A DNA stretch of 64,000 nt, from the NCBI RefSeq assembly GCF_964275005.1, contig NC_092702.1, forward strand, positions 35,367,816 to 35,431,815, given 5' to 3'. Source of the stretch: Diadema setosum (taxonomy: Eukaryota; Echinodermata; Echinoidea; Diadematoida; Diadematidae). Position 1 is the first letter of the stretch; each line of letters opens with the position of its first letter. Shown here one piece after another: positions 37,101 to 52,100 of this stretch. The notes beneath the pieces were generated by a model. That model searched no databases, was not told the origin of the DNA, and saw only the letters and a program-made list of their open reading frames with translations. The position numbers and the translations under genes were made by a program.

Positions 37101-40100
37101 AGAGACCAGATAAATGTCATTAGTGTGATATAATACGAGATGAAATATACTGAAACACATCATCATTATTTGCCCTGACAGATATATCACAAATTTTTGC
37201 AAACTTGTTAAGCCCGACAGCATATTTTAAGGCTCCTGCCACACTCACTTGTGTGGATCGGAAGAAAAGGTGTGCTACAAAATTTCTGTGTATCTGATTT
37301 ATAATACACATTGCCACTGTTGTGACACTGTACATGTGTATACGTGTGTTTGTACCTGTATGCCTGGACATCTGCATTGGGCAAAAGATGATGAAACGGT
37401 GGGGAAATCATTGATGAAATTCCAATGGCAGAATGCAATTTACATGTCGCCTTGTATCAAGCAGAGAGCTTTTGAGATGGCCTTCCTGTATTAAGGCAAT
37501 GTTTCCGGAGCTATCGCCGGGGAAATGGGAGCTTAGATTAGGGCACATTGCAGCATGAATGATCAAGGATGCAATGGAAATAAATATCGGATGCTGCAGG
37601 GTTACAATGTATACTTTATATTGATACGGAGTAAACAGGCCAGGAGAGAGTTATACTCAATATGTGGGCGTACAAATTTAACATGAGATGCAACTGTCTG
37701 CTTGTGGGATACAATTTGTCTCAAAATATATGTTCTATATGTATGTATTATTCCATTCTATTTTGGGGTGTTTCCTTTTTTTTTGGGGGGGGGGGGAGGG
37801 ATGGGTGGTGGGTTGGATGGAGGTAAAGTGAAGATGTTCTTCCCCTCATGCAAACTATCATGTATGAAATCTGATTACTGTCCTTTTTCTTTGTGCATCA
37901 TTTATGTGACTTAATTCAGCCAATGTTACATGGATAATGTCTTCGCAGAAATATCAAAGGAAGAAAGAAAAAAAGCAAGAAAAATAATAAAACCAAACAC
38001 ATGTTATTAAATACATGTGTATATCCTCAGGCAAAGAGCTACATTTTATTAAATATGTGGAATTGAGTTTTCAGAAAAAGTATGTCAGACTGTTATCTTC
38101 CACTGATCTGAATTCAACAGAAAACATATGAATTTTGCTTATCTTCTTGTTGCCATGACTACAGAGATTGCTAGAGACTACTTAAACCACAAAGGAGGTT
38201 TTCAAGTCATCGGAGGAATCCTCTCTCCCGTCAATGATGGCTACAAAAAGAAGGTAAACAATAATTTTGTTAAATGAAAGATATTATTCAGAGCCATGAG
38301 GGGTGAAGGTTCAGGTGTGAGTTTCTTCAATTTGTCTTCCTCTACAAATTAAGTTTTTTAATTTACAGATCAGCAGTTGCGATCTTAACAAATTTAATTT
38401 GTAGAGGGAAACAAAGTGAAGAACCTCACACCGAACAATTTTGTTGTAAGTTTTTCTGCACAAATTTCTTCATTTATTATAAGATGTCACTTTAAGTTTC
38501 TCAGAAGAATGCAGATTTGTTGGATACATGTAAGAAAGTTGCAGAAACTTTACTCTTTAGGAAAAATTTGTTGTCTTAGATAAGAACTCAATGTGCATCT
38601 GTTCCCACTCGCTTCTCATTTCTTATTCTGTATAGTGTGCATAGAGTATGCAGTGATACTGTCCCATATAAATGTTTCATCACTGTTTGTACATGTGGTG
38701 GAGAATACTTTAAGATTATGATCATGATTGCATTCAAAACTTTAGTTTGACTTCACATGAATATCTTGAATTTTGAAAGCCAGAAATATATTAATAGCAG
38801 TTCTTGTTGTGTTTAAATTGTAGACATGTTCTTCAAGTTGTCATATAATTTGATTTTGTGGTGCAGAAGTCTCCTGCTCCACACAATCTTTAAGAAATTT
38901 ATGGAAGGATACACTGGTAAGCACACATTTTAATATCTCTGATATAAATAATACAAATGCAATGGCCAGAAGACAGGCCTGAAATATTCTATATACATTT
39001 AGTGATTGATACTTAACTACACAAACCCTGCAATGCCTAGACACAAACTAATGCTTTACTTTGTGAAATGTTGCTTGGTATTAAAGGTCTTGTTTACCTT
39101 TGGAAACAGTGATTTAAAAAAATTTCAAGATATGACATTTAATGCATATGTGTAGGTCTGTTGTACCGCAAAACATCTTATCATATAATTTGCGCGATAA
39201 AGCCTAAGGAGATACATATATTATATCTGTATTTTTCTCAGTAAACCTTTAACTGTAGACGGTTTAGTCTGGAAACATTTTTATTATAAACATTGTTCAC
39301 ATTTTATATCTGACAATACTTAACATCAATTTTACCAATTAGAATTTTTACAGTGGTTGTTTCTATCCCTAACTTACATTTTAGAACTATTTTAAAGCAC
39401 TAATGCTGGGTTTTTGTTTCTGCAAATAGTAAATTATGCCTTTAAGATTTTTTTTTTTTTAGTACCATAATGTCATTGTTTTGGCTGAGTTACAAACATT
39501 TGTGACATGTTAGGGTGGGAGGGGGGATGGGGGATTAAAGAGGATGACTACCTCAATTCTAAAGATGCTGTATGAGGACTTCATTTAACAATCTATGTAC
39601 AACATATATGTATGATGATATGATTTCATGCATGTTTACAAAAACATGTATCTTTTGTGTGTCATAAGACAAGAGATGTACTTCATTTACTACAAATAAA
39701 AAGAAAGTTTCTGCATGGATTTATGTGTTCCATATGGGCTGCAATTTCCACTATCATCTACTAATGCATGCACTCTGATGTAAGCCACGCATACAAAATA
39801 CTTTTAAAGTTTGAGGAAGATATATGCAGGTGATCTAATAAAGATGTTGACCAATTGCTTCTTGAATTCATCCTCCGCCCACGCCGAGTGCCAGCCATCA
39901 TGTGACCCATTTGTATTGCACCCCCGAGGGAGTCCAATTAGTGGCTAACGACATGGCTGTCAACGCGATCCTATCCCTATCCCCTCACAATCCAGTGTCA
40001 CAAGTTATAAGCCATCAAGATTTACATATTTATCATCAATAAATCATAGGGGCTCAGCATTCCTAGTAATTACGCTTTGGTAGTGCGTAATCCTACTCTC

Positions 40101-43100
40101 AAGATAGCAGCAAGTGCATGCACTGAAGTTAAAAAGAAAAATAAATAAACAAACCAACAGTATGCTGCATATTGTAGTAGACCATATTGGTAATGTGTTA
40201 AAATTCTATGCATGTTTTGTTCACAAATGTTGCCCTTGATAACCGTAAAATTTGCTGAAGGCTTGCCCCACCTAGCAACAACCAAGTGAATTCCTGCCTA
40301 AGGGACTTGGTGGGAAGGAACAGGTGAATGCAGTGCTTTGTTACTACGCAGTAGGAAAAGAAACATCCATGACTTGTAATACGTGTATGTCACATTATAG
40401 CCTATTGACACTACACTGCATTTTGTAGATTCATGTTTACCCTTCTGGAGCAACTTGCTGAGCAATTTACTTTGTGACTGCTCTCCATGAAATAATGTAC
40501 AATCTAAACATAATGAACTTGCAATGAATCCTACTTCTTTGTAGTTGAAGTTGAAGCTCTAGGTGAAATCATGTACACACAAGTCATTAGATTGGATCTT
40601 TTGTAGAGAGTATTTATAGGTCATGGTTGGAAGCAAGACAGAGCCATTATTTGGTGCTTATACATGTAGAATTCTGATTAGGATGACTTACAGTCTTGAA
40701 AACTTTCTTGTCTTTTTTAATGCTTCACTCAAATCTTCACTGAAGCAATGTTGGCCTTCTTTGAGGACGGACTGATTTTGCTATTTATAACACACATTTC
40801 CCATAGACCCTGCCCGAGTATACTCAACTGGTTAACCTGATAGGGAACTGGAGCTTTGTACTTGATAGAACCTTTCTCTCCTGTTGATTGATGTCAGGAA
40901 CTTTTTTCTCTAAAAGAGTATTACCAGAATCATTGCAAAAAAAAGAAAGAAAGAAAGAAAAGGAGGGTATTCCAGGGTCCTTCACACCCCACAGCCACCG
41001 CATGATGACACCTCGGCTCTGGTCTTATTTCCTCCGCCTCGTAACGCGATCGATTCCCGTCACTTGGCCAGAGCGGCAAATCTCGGCAGCATGCATATTT
41101 GAATACTTGAGCTACGCAGGTTTCTCTCACCAGATGCAAAGAATAGGTGTGAGGTTACCAGTTTGTGATGTGACACTATGAACTCTATTACCATGAAGGA
41201 TGACATGTTGGTTCCTTTTCATCAAAATTGTCTTCATGTCTTATGAATCTTCTGTTCTCTTGATGGTGATTTATGCAAACACCTTTTCATTCTAGAGGTG
41301 ATGTATCTCCATACATTGACGCCCCAATTGCACCTTAATCTCACTGCACAACAGAGTAAAATAAGCAACATGAGATGATTCATTGACTCAGATTACTCCA
41401 AGCAATTTATTGAGAACACTACCCCCGTCAGATGGTGAAGGAAAATATCATATAAGGAGAATTTCACAAAATTTGTTTTTGTTTCAATGAAAGTATTAAT
41501 TCCCTCCACTTGTTACTGACATAAAATGCTAAGAGAAATATCCCCCCCCCCTGCCTTCAGAAGGACTCGGTTAGGCCTAAGTGCTCTTTCATTATGCTAG
41601 AAAAATGAATATGTCTGGAATTCTCTTTTATAATGTTACACTACTGTGACATCACAAATTGTTTTAGCCTTCTCATCCAGCAAGTACAGCACTTTGATTA
41701 AACAAATCATTCATTAAGAAGAAGATTGAATAGATGACCAATTCTTTTTTCTTCAACCTTCAAGGATGATTCTACTGATTTTTATCTTTACTGAATTTCG
41801 AGTAAATTCTGCTTGAAGGTGTCCTGTGATGCTCAAACTAGCCACCTATGACCGTGACATTATTTGCTTCCTCATCCCTAGGTGCTCTGAATGAGGAAAA
41901 TTCTGTTCACATATATCCAAGTTTTCTCAAATTTCTACAAAGATATTGATTGTTGGCATGGAAATATAGTGTGGTCATGCTTTGTGGGTGGAGAACTAAA
42001 TAGTGTCTTTTTGAAAAGTGAAAGTGATACAGTTTGTAACATTCTAAGTAGAAACACACATGGATAGGGAATTCTGTACGAGTCATGTTACTAGTATATC
42101 ACATGACCACACCAGCCTTTCTGAGTCGCCCTTTGGACATGTCAGCAGACTTCACAGAGGTCCATCCCACCATTGCTGGTTAAAGTGTGATTTCAGTCAA
42201 GTATTCAATGACCTGTCACTGTCACTGCATTGTGTCAATCAAAATATCTTTCCAAAAAGCAAAGAAAGAAAGAAAAAAACCTCTCCTGCAATTTTTTTGT
42301 CAGGCTGTCTTTGCAGAAGTCATCTCGAGATGTTGGTCTGATCCACCTCCCTGGTCTGATTCTTACCATTTCGTTGAGCCCCTTTTGGTGCTTTCTTTTT
42401 TTACCCTCTACTGGCCCCAGATTGGAGATTGGAGATTGGAGCTAGCTTCAGGTGTGAGTTCATTAGGAGATGTTTACAAAAAAACATCAGGACTCGATGC
42501 ATCTTGATTTCTTTGCCTCCCCCACCGTGGGGCAAACTGAGTAGAATCCATTTTCTCGCTGACCAGACTAGAAAAATTGTAGTGCATATTTCACTTAGTC
42601 ATTGAATAAAGAGAGGTATCTAATTATGGAGGTGACACAACATTTGCTCCTGCGACAATTGCTCGGGTCTTTATTTTCTCCAAGGACTTCAGGTTGGGGT
42701 TAGGGTTGTGATAGGATTTTAGGTTTAATTTGATGTGAGGATTAGGATTAGGATTAGGGTTATGTTTGTGGGTAGAATTTATGTTTGGCCTAGCATACAG
42801 ATATTTCTTAGGAGCAATTGTCGCAGGAGCATTATGTCATGGAACCAATCATAGCATGGTATGTAAAGAGATCTATCCCATTTGGTGATTTGTGGCTCAC
42901 TGAATAGGTTTTTAACCAATCATGTGAATTGCACAAAGATTGACCAAAGAAATTATCAGTTGGAAAAGTGTGTGAATGATATAACCATATGGACAAGAAA
43001 ACAGTGGTACAATTCAAAACAGAAATGAGAAACATGATTAAAAATGAAGTGGAAACAAAGATAACTGGCGTAAGTAACACTGTTGAGGGGTGATGGGATT

Positions 43101-46100
43101 TTCTTTTCTTTTCTTTTTTTTTTAGCAGAATTTGTATTATTTAAGGTGGTCTTTTGAAAGCGGAATTCAGAATTCATTTCTTCTGTTTCTCAAATTCTGT
43201 ATGTAAGATGAGCTCTTTGTCTTTAATGCCAAGTAGACTAATATTCTCAATTCATTTCACTTCATGTTTTTCACTATAATTATTAATAAATGAAATATGG
43301 ACAGGAAAGATTATGCACAGTGTAACACAAACCAGATGATCTAGATGATAGATGATCTTTCCAAGTAACTATGTAGGTAACCCTATAAATGACACTCATG
43401 CAAGCCATGGGATCATACACTTGTATCTCAGTACATTGCCCTTCAATGCAGACCCAGTTGCCCACTTGCCAAGGGCAACTCAAACTTACTGTCAGGCAAG
43501 GTAAATGATTACTGTGCCTTCCCTGTATGAGATCCTCACCCCAATGCCCTTTTTTGGCTAGAGAAAGATATCTTTTGATGTGTCCTGCAATGTGCTTACA
43601 TAATCTCCTTGTGTGTCACTGTGTGAGCAATATAAAGTAGATTAAAAAGCTACAAATTTTGAAAATTCTTGACATGTTCTTGACAAAAGTCAGGGGAACT
43701 CTTTAAGTTTTTAAAGATTGGGTTGTTTGTATGTTGGTTAGTCATTCAATTTACAGAGGTTTTGGCACGGTGTCAAGTCAAAACATGTCCCCAAACTCAA
43801 GAATACCACACACATGGGTATCCTCGACGATACCCCTTTAAGTACACAGAATATCAGTTACATGTGTGATGTTATTTCGCCAGTGTTTTTTTTTTTTTTT
43901 TTCAAATAACTTTCTGCATGTGTTACATGTGAACATAGACAAATTGTCTTTATGTTTCGAAAGAGATGAAAGGCGAATTCTGCAAAATTGACGGAACATG
44001 GAAGAGGATATTTAGTAGCTAGGCTAGCACTGTTTGAAAACAATTTATTTGTTGTTTTACATTGAATCAGTGCATACCCTGTACAGGTTCCAGCTTGAGG
44101 TAAACATGTGGAAGAATGTGAGTCAATTGAGATAGCTATTTATGCAAGAAATAGCAAGGACTGGTCACACTCTTCTGACCAAGCACAAAAAGGAATATTT
44201 TTTGTCTTGTCTGGTGCTGTAACTGAGGTCTAAAATCCACAGTTTAAACCCATTTAGGGTTACTGAAGCATTTCTATGTAGTATATGGACTGAAAAGAAA
44301 TGCAATGTAGGTTAGGTTTACACTACAGAAACATAAATTTTGTATCTTAAAGGTAGGGAATCCCATTTGCATGCCTTAAATGAAGAGTTGTATAAATACA
44401 GTGGTATGTTGAAGAGAGTATCATTTCAGAAACTCCCATAAAGTATTGAAAGTGGAAGGTAACATTTAGTACATTTTTATTGACCGTTAGATTTTGAATT
44501 GAATTTTTTTCGGGGCTCACCGTAAATTCCAGTACATTACTAGGCTACCTTTGCAGACCCATGCACTGCATGTGTGTCCATCATGTATACAGTGGCGTAT
44601 CTAGGGAAAACGGCGCCCGGGGCAAGCACGAAAATTGCGCCCCTAATTCTGAAAAAGTGTTCAACCCCAACCCCATCCCGGTAGGGACTTTAAACAAAGT
44701 CCACATGATGCTTTTTCAAGCACTTAAAAGGGATCTTTTTGAGGGTGATTTAAATGTAATGAATTTTGATAGATTTTGGCGAGCGAGCGCAGCGAGCGAG
44801 CCGAAAATTTTTGTATTTCAGCTTACAAAGCATGGAATTCTTGTCATTTTTTGCTTACCAAATCTTACAATTCTAATCAAGATATAGTGACAGCCTTATA
44901 GATATCGATTTATACCAAAAAACTGAGGACTTTAAAAAATACTCTAAATTAGTGCGCGCGAGTGAGTTGAAATTTGTAAATGTCCTCGTCATCATCATGT
45001 ATTGTTCTTATATTTTTTTATATAAATTTTGGTGAGCGAGCGCAGCGAGCGAGCCGAAAATTTTTGTATTTCAGCTTACAAAACATGGAATTCTTGTCAT
45101 TTTTTGCTTACTCACAATTATAGTGACGACCTTATAGATAACGATTTATACCAACAAACTGAGGACTTTAAAAAATACTCTAAATTAGTACGAGCGAGTG
45201 AGCCGAAATTTGTATATTTCTGCGTCATCATTACGTTTTTTTCTTATCTTTTTTGATTTTTTTCTTGCGCCCCCTTCCCCGTATGTTCGAAACCGTTGGC
45301 GTCCTCTTTTGATCCAATCGGCGATCGCTTCAGAACGAATGAAATTACAGTCGCTGCTCCGTGTAACATTTTTCCTGCTAAATATAAAATGACATGAGTG
45401 TACACAATAGACATTATCATTTTATCCTCGTCATCGTCACGTTTTGTTTTTATCTTCTTCTCTTTTTTATACAAATTTTGGCGAGCGAGCGCAGCGAGCG
45501 AGCCGAAAATTTTTGTATTTCAGCTTACAAATCATGAAACTCTTGTCATTTTTTGCTTATTAAATCTTACAATTCTAATCAAGATATAGTGACGGCCTTA
45601 TAGATAACGATTTATACCAACAAACTGAGGACTTGAAAAAATACTCTAAATTAGTACGAGCGAGTGAGCCGAAATTTGTATATTTCTGCGTCATCATTAC
45701 GTTTTTTTCTTATCTTTTTTGATTTTTTTCTTGCGCCCCCCTTCCCCGTATGTTCGAAACCGTTGGCGTCCTCTTTTGATCCAATCGGCGATCGCTTCAG
45801 AATGAATGGAATTGCAGCCGCTGCTCCGTGAAACATTTTGCCTGCTAAATATAAAATGACATGTGTGAACACAATAGACACTGCCATTTTGTCATCACCA
45901 CGTTTTGTTCTTATTTGCTGTATTTCAGCTCACAGAACATAAAATTTTTGTGTAAACACAATAAACAATGTCATTTTGTCCGCGTCATCATCATGTTTTG
46001 TTTTTATCTTGTTTGATTTGGTTTTCTGCCCCCCCCCCCCCCCCCACCATTCTCCCTCCCCCTTCCGGGCGAGATTTTTTTCGTCTTCTTCTTCTTCTTC

Positions 46101-49100
46101 TTTTTCTTCTTTTCTTTTTTTCTTCTTCTTCGTTTTTTTTTTTTCGTTTTTTTCTTCTTCTTCTTCGTTTTTTTTTTTCGTTTTTTTGCGCCCCCAAGGA
46201 GTGGCGCCCGGGGCACGTGCCCCCCTTGCCCCCCCCTAGATACGCCACTGCATGTATATTTTGTGAAGAAAGTTCATCAAAACTTACAAACATTTCTATA
46301 TCTAATACATTCTTGCCACACACTCTATATGTTATTACATCAGCTCTTATACTTTTAGATTTGTGTTTATAGATAGAAAATACAGAAGACTGCAACAAAA
46401 AGGCTTAAGTGTGGCTGACACACAGAACTACTGAGTAGTTGAGTTTTGTGCATTATTCAAATTGTAGATAACTGTTGACTTCCAAATTTCTCAGCAGTGG
46501 CCTAAACAAGTCCCCTGAGGTTCATATTTAATGTTTAGCTGCATTTTGGGAGGTCTGTAAAAGGTATCCCCTACCTTTAATACATCAAAAGCTTGTGAAA
46601 TGCACAGACTTACAAATGCACATTTCATATCCTGCCACTCATTAGCCTTCTCCTTCCTCTTTTTTTGTTGTTGTTGAGAATAAGACCTTCAATAGTGATG
46701 CTAGTGAACACATCAAAGCTGTATGTTCTGTAAAGTGGAATTTCTGTGCTTTACTTTTTTATTACAGTCAGATGGCAAGTTTGATATGAGAAATCATCAA
46801 AATAATTTGCTGATACATCTGGTACTGAGTAGTAGTTTATAATGTTCCCTTCCAGCATTGATGAAGAAAAAAAAAAAGTTGACTTGTTGCAATATTAATG
46901 ATTCAGTGACGGTACAATCAACGTAAGTTCAGCAGTGTTGCTGGTAGCCTTCGATAGACTATAGTTGCTGATGCTCTGACATCTGTGTTATGGGAATATG
47001 CAATCCCGATCACACAACTATCGATATCACTATCGATGTCACATGTAATGCATACAGACGTATGCACAACGTTGATATGAAAGCCTGAGAACATGAGTAA
47101 ACAGTAAACAGTAACTACCGTCTGAATAGTCCTTATTTTGCCTGATATTGAACTAACATGGTGTCAGCTTGAGTGGGATCCCGTGCAACGGACATCTGCC
47201 ATGTCATGCAAGGGAAAATTTGACTGAGAAGAGGTGCTCACAACGCCGGAACCCAAGTCTGCTGCAGCCGATACGTGAGTAGAATTTGCTTAAATCTACC
47301 GCTGTAGTCCCACCTGTTGAAAATGGCGACATGTCAGATACCACCGCCTCAGCCGATGAGCTGCAGGGGCGATCTCGAAACGAATTGGAAGGTCTTCAAA
47401 GAATCGTGGACCGACTATTGTGTGGCCACAGAATTGAATAAGAAGTCTCGGGAAATACAAGTAGCTACACTTCGAGCAATAATGGGGCAAGAATGTAAAG
47501 AAAGGCTGATGTCTCTAGCTCTGACTGAAGAACAGGCAAAAAATCCAGACTCAATCCTGACAAAGCTTACCGAACATTTTGCACCAGCAAGGAATGTTCT
47601 CTATGATCGCTACATCTTTCACAGCGCCAACCAACAGCAAAATGAAACAATAGATCAATTTGTAGTACGCTTGAGGAAATTAAGCGAACCATGCAAATTT
47701 GGGAACCTACAAGAAGAAATGATCAGGGACAGATTAGTCCTGGGCTGCAAGGACAAACAGGCGCAGGCAAGACTGTTTAGGGAGCAAGCCCCGGTATGTG
47801 ACCTTAGGAAGGCCATTGCTACATTAGAGGTCAGTGAAGCTGCACAGCAACAACTCAAAGTAGTTAAAGGAGAGGAGAATGTGCATTTTGCGCACAAATC
47901 TAAAGGAAAAGAGAGGCACAACACTGGAAAAGGGCGCTACAACCAAAAGCAGTCTCATACACAGAGCAAGCACTGGAAAGAGAGAGGAAAAGGCCAGAAG
48001 AAAGGCACACACAATCAGAAAGGAAACTGCAGATACTGCGGAGGCAATCATGAGAAACATAAAGAAAAATGCCCAGCTTATGGGAAAACCTGTAACAAGT
48101 GTGGCAAGCCAAACCACTTCCAGAATGTGTGCATGGCCAGAGGCAAACCAGCATCCCTACATCAGGTAGATGAGAACAACTCTTACGAAAGCATTGACGA
48201 TGAGACCTTTGCCTTGGAGGAAGTAGGGACATTGAACATTAAAAATGGTGGAAGGAAATTGACAGTCCCCATCACGGTGAAGCTCCAGAACCGTGAGCAT
48301 ACCATGGAATGCCAAATTGACACAGGAGCTACATGCAATATGCTTTCATTCGAGAAACTCTGTGAAATTGAAAATTCTGGTCAACCACAGCTTGAAACAA
48401 CTAGATCTAAGATAAGACTCTATGATGGCCGAACCATACCAGTCAGAGGGGAATGTACGCTCACATGCCAACATGACGACAGGGAGCAGGAAGTGGCTTT
48501 CAAGGTCGTAGAAACAAATCAAATGCCACTCTTATCAAGCAAGACATCGCTGGAAATGGGCCTGATATATGTCAAAGCAGGCAATGCTCTGAATGAGGTC
48601 AACCAGCTGAAAGAAAGAAAACCCCCACAAGCAATCATCGACGAATACAGTGATGTCTTTGAAGGACTCGGAAGTCTCCCTGGCGAGTATGACATGACTG
48701 TGGATGACACAATCGTGCCCGTCAAGAATTTGGCAAGGAAGGTCGCAGTAGCCTTGAAACCTGAACTCAAACAGAAGCTAGATGAGCTAGAAAACAGGGG
48801 TATAGTGAAAAAAGTATCCCAACCCACTGATTGGGTGAGCAACACAGTCATTGTAAGGAAGCCAGGCAAGATGAGGATCTGCATTGACCCGCGTGATTTA
48901 AACAGAGCCCTCAAACGACCTCATTACCTCATGCCAACTATGGATGATGTCTTGCCAAAGCTGTCGAATGCCAAAGTCTTTTCGGTCCTGGACGCAAAAG
49001 ATGGGTTTTGGCAAGTGAAACTGACCGAAAGGAGCAGCTTCCTCACAACCTTCGCAACACCCTTCGGCCGATACAGATGGACCCGCATGCCATTCGGTAT

Positions 49101-52100
49101 ATCAACAGCGCCGGAAGAATTTCAGAGACGCCAGCACGAGATTATTGAGGGTCTCAATGGAGTGGAAGTGATAGCAGATGACTTCCTGGTGTACGGCAGT
49201 GGTGACACACTAGAGGAGGCCATGGCAGACCACGATCAGAACCTGAGAGAGTTCCTGGAAAGGGCACGGCAAGTCCAGCTGAAACTCAACAAGAAAAAGC
49301 TGCGTCTAAGCATGGATGAGGTACCATACATGGGTCATCTCCTGACTAGCGAAGGACTCAAACCAGATCCAGACAAAGTACGAGCCGTGGTTGAAATGCC
49401 CATCCCTACTGACAAGAAGGGTGTCCAACGCCTTCTAGGGAGTGTAACATACCTGGCACGATTTCTCCCTAGACTATCGGACGTAGCAGAGCCCCTTCGA
49501 CGACTCACAGACAAAGACGTTCTTTTTGAATGGCTCGATGACCACACAGACACGCTCAATGAGCTCCGAAAAATGCTGACCTCGGCACCAGTTCTGAAGT
49601 ACTACGACGTCAAGGAAGAAGTCACAATACAATGTGACGCGTCAGAGAAAGGACTGGGGGCAACCTTGCTGCAGAATGGGCAACCTGTGACATTTGCATC
49701 TCGTGCCTTGACCAAGACTGAGCAGAATTATGCCCAGATAGAAAAAGAATGCTTGGCTATCGTCTACAGCTGTGAGAAATTCGACCAATTCATTCAAGGA
49801 AGGAACGTGACGATCCTGACTGACCACAAGCCCTTGGTGCCCATATTCAGAAAGGCGATTCACAATGCACCGAAACGTTTGCAGAGAATGATGCTGCGGC
49901 TACAGACATACCAAGTAGAGGTTGTATACTGCCCGGGCAAGGACATGCTAATCGCAGATTGGCTGAGCAGGGCGTATCTTCCAGAAACAGGCAGCCAGGA
50001 CAATATCTACAAGGAGTTGGAAGAGATCAACCAGACAGAATATGTCCGCATAAGTGATGCCACATCCATCCAACTTCAGAAAGAAACCCTGAGGGATCCT
50101 GTGCTACAAACTCTGACGTCAGTGGTCATGAATGGCTGGCCTGATAGCAAAGACGAGGTGCCGACTGCAATACGAGAGTACTACAACTTTCGAGATGAAA
50201 TCTCTGCACAAAATGGGATTCTGTACAAGGGCATGAAGGTCATAGTCCCTAGAGCAATGCGACCACTGATGTTAAACCGAATCCACAGCAGCCATCTGGG
50301 GGTGGATGCCTGTATCAGGAGAGCCAGAGATGTGCTGTTTTGGCCGGGTATGCAAGGAGAAGTGAAGGAAAAAGTCACTCAATGCAGCACATGTAACGCT
50401 TTTCAAGCAAAGCAGCAGAAAGAACCAATGCTCTCCCACAGTATTCCGTCAAGGCCATGGAGTATTGTTTCACAAGATCTATTCACCTACAAGAACGAGG
50501 ATTATCTCATTACGGTGGACCACTACAGTGACTTCTGGGAAGTGGACAAGGTTACAGGGGACACAACAGCAGCAACAATTGTGAAATGCACAAAAGTCCA
50601 CTTTGCACGACATGGTCGGCCTGATAAAGTAATCACTGACAATGGACCCCAGTTTGTCGCCAGAGAATATGAACAGTTCGCGGAAACCTGGGAGTTTGAA
50701 CATGTCACCTCCTCACCATTGCATAGCCAGAGCAATGGGAAAGCGGAGTCAGCGGTGAAAATCGCAAAGAAAATCCTGAAAAAAACAGCACATGAGAAGC
50801 AGGATGTGTATCTAGCAGTGCTTGACTGGAGGAATACACCAAATGAGACTGGCAGTAGTCCAGCCCAACGACTGATGTCTCGGCGTACCAGCACTCTCTT
50901 GCCCACACCGGAAGGATTGCTGAAACCTGAGGTAGTCGACGGGGTGCAGGAGAGCATCAATCAGAGGAGAAAAATAGCCAAAAAGAACTATGACAAAACG
51001 GCACAACCCCTTCCTGAACTCCAGATAGGGGAGAAAGTAAGAATCCAACCAAAACAACAAGGCCTGGAGTGGAGACTAGGAGTCTGCAAGGAGAAGGTCG
51101 GGCCAAGGTCCTACCTGGTCGAGACTGACACTGGGCAGCAGTTGAGGAGGAACCGGAAATTCCTGAGGTCCTCGTGTGAGCCTCCCTCAAAACCGGCTCA
51201 TACTGCACCGCTAAGTAGTCCTCAACGAGAACATCAACCTCAGCCCAGCAAGGAAGCAGAGCAGCAAAGTCCTACCTATGCCGCCGTCGCAACAGGAGCA
51301 GAGCCCAAGAAGCCGGATAGAGCAGCTGCAGCGAGCAGACCAGCTCGCATGACAACACCATCGCGTGACATTCAGCAGCATCAGAACGGGCCTAGTGGTA
51401 GCGGTAGCAACAGATCAACAAGAACCAGGAGCAACATCCAGATGCCAGCAAAGTTCAAGGATTTTGTGTGTTAATTAATCAGTAGCTTACATTAGAAGAG
51501 AAATAGCGTTATGACTGATGGATAGCAAGCAAAGGAACAAGTGCTATTGAACATTGAACTTTGAACTTTGAACTTTAATGAAAGTGTCACAAATGAGGAT
51601 ATCATCATCAAAAAAAAACAAAAAACAAAAAACAAAAAACAAAAAAACAACTTGTATTCACATGAACAGAGGAAACCCATGGACAATATGCCAAAGTAGG
51701 CATTTATTTGATAAAATGTCAAAGTAGACATTTTTATGTTCATAAATGTAAACAAAATGCCAAAGTAGGCATTTATATGATAAAATGTCAAAGGAGACAT
51801 TTATGCTCTGAATTTGGCAGCACCAAAAGAAGCATGTGTTATTTAGCAACACCTATGAAATTTGTTTGTTTTTTTATCAAGCATTGGAAGGAAATCCATG
51901 CCATCAAATTACCTCTTAGAAAACCGTCAGTATCTTGCCAAAAGAAATATACCTCTGTGTTTTGTTTTGGAAGCCAAAAGGAGTCGAAGAAAAAAAAAAA
52001 TCATTTTCAGCATTATACAACTGGAACTTTTTTGGAGATTTAAATCTGGAAAGTATTTATCACTAGGATTCACATTTTAAACACAGTTTCTTTTAACTTT

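Noticed and set aside
45968..46372. Phe/Ser-rich frames near the right end of the hAT element
   Set aside because: Caused by C-rich and TTC-rich low-complexity DNA before the TIR.
47296..51208. Reverse-strand frames across the LTR element
   Set aside because: Shadows of the Gag-Pol frame with no domains of their own.
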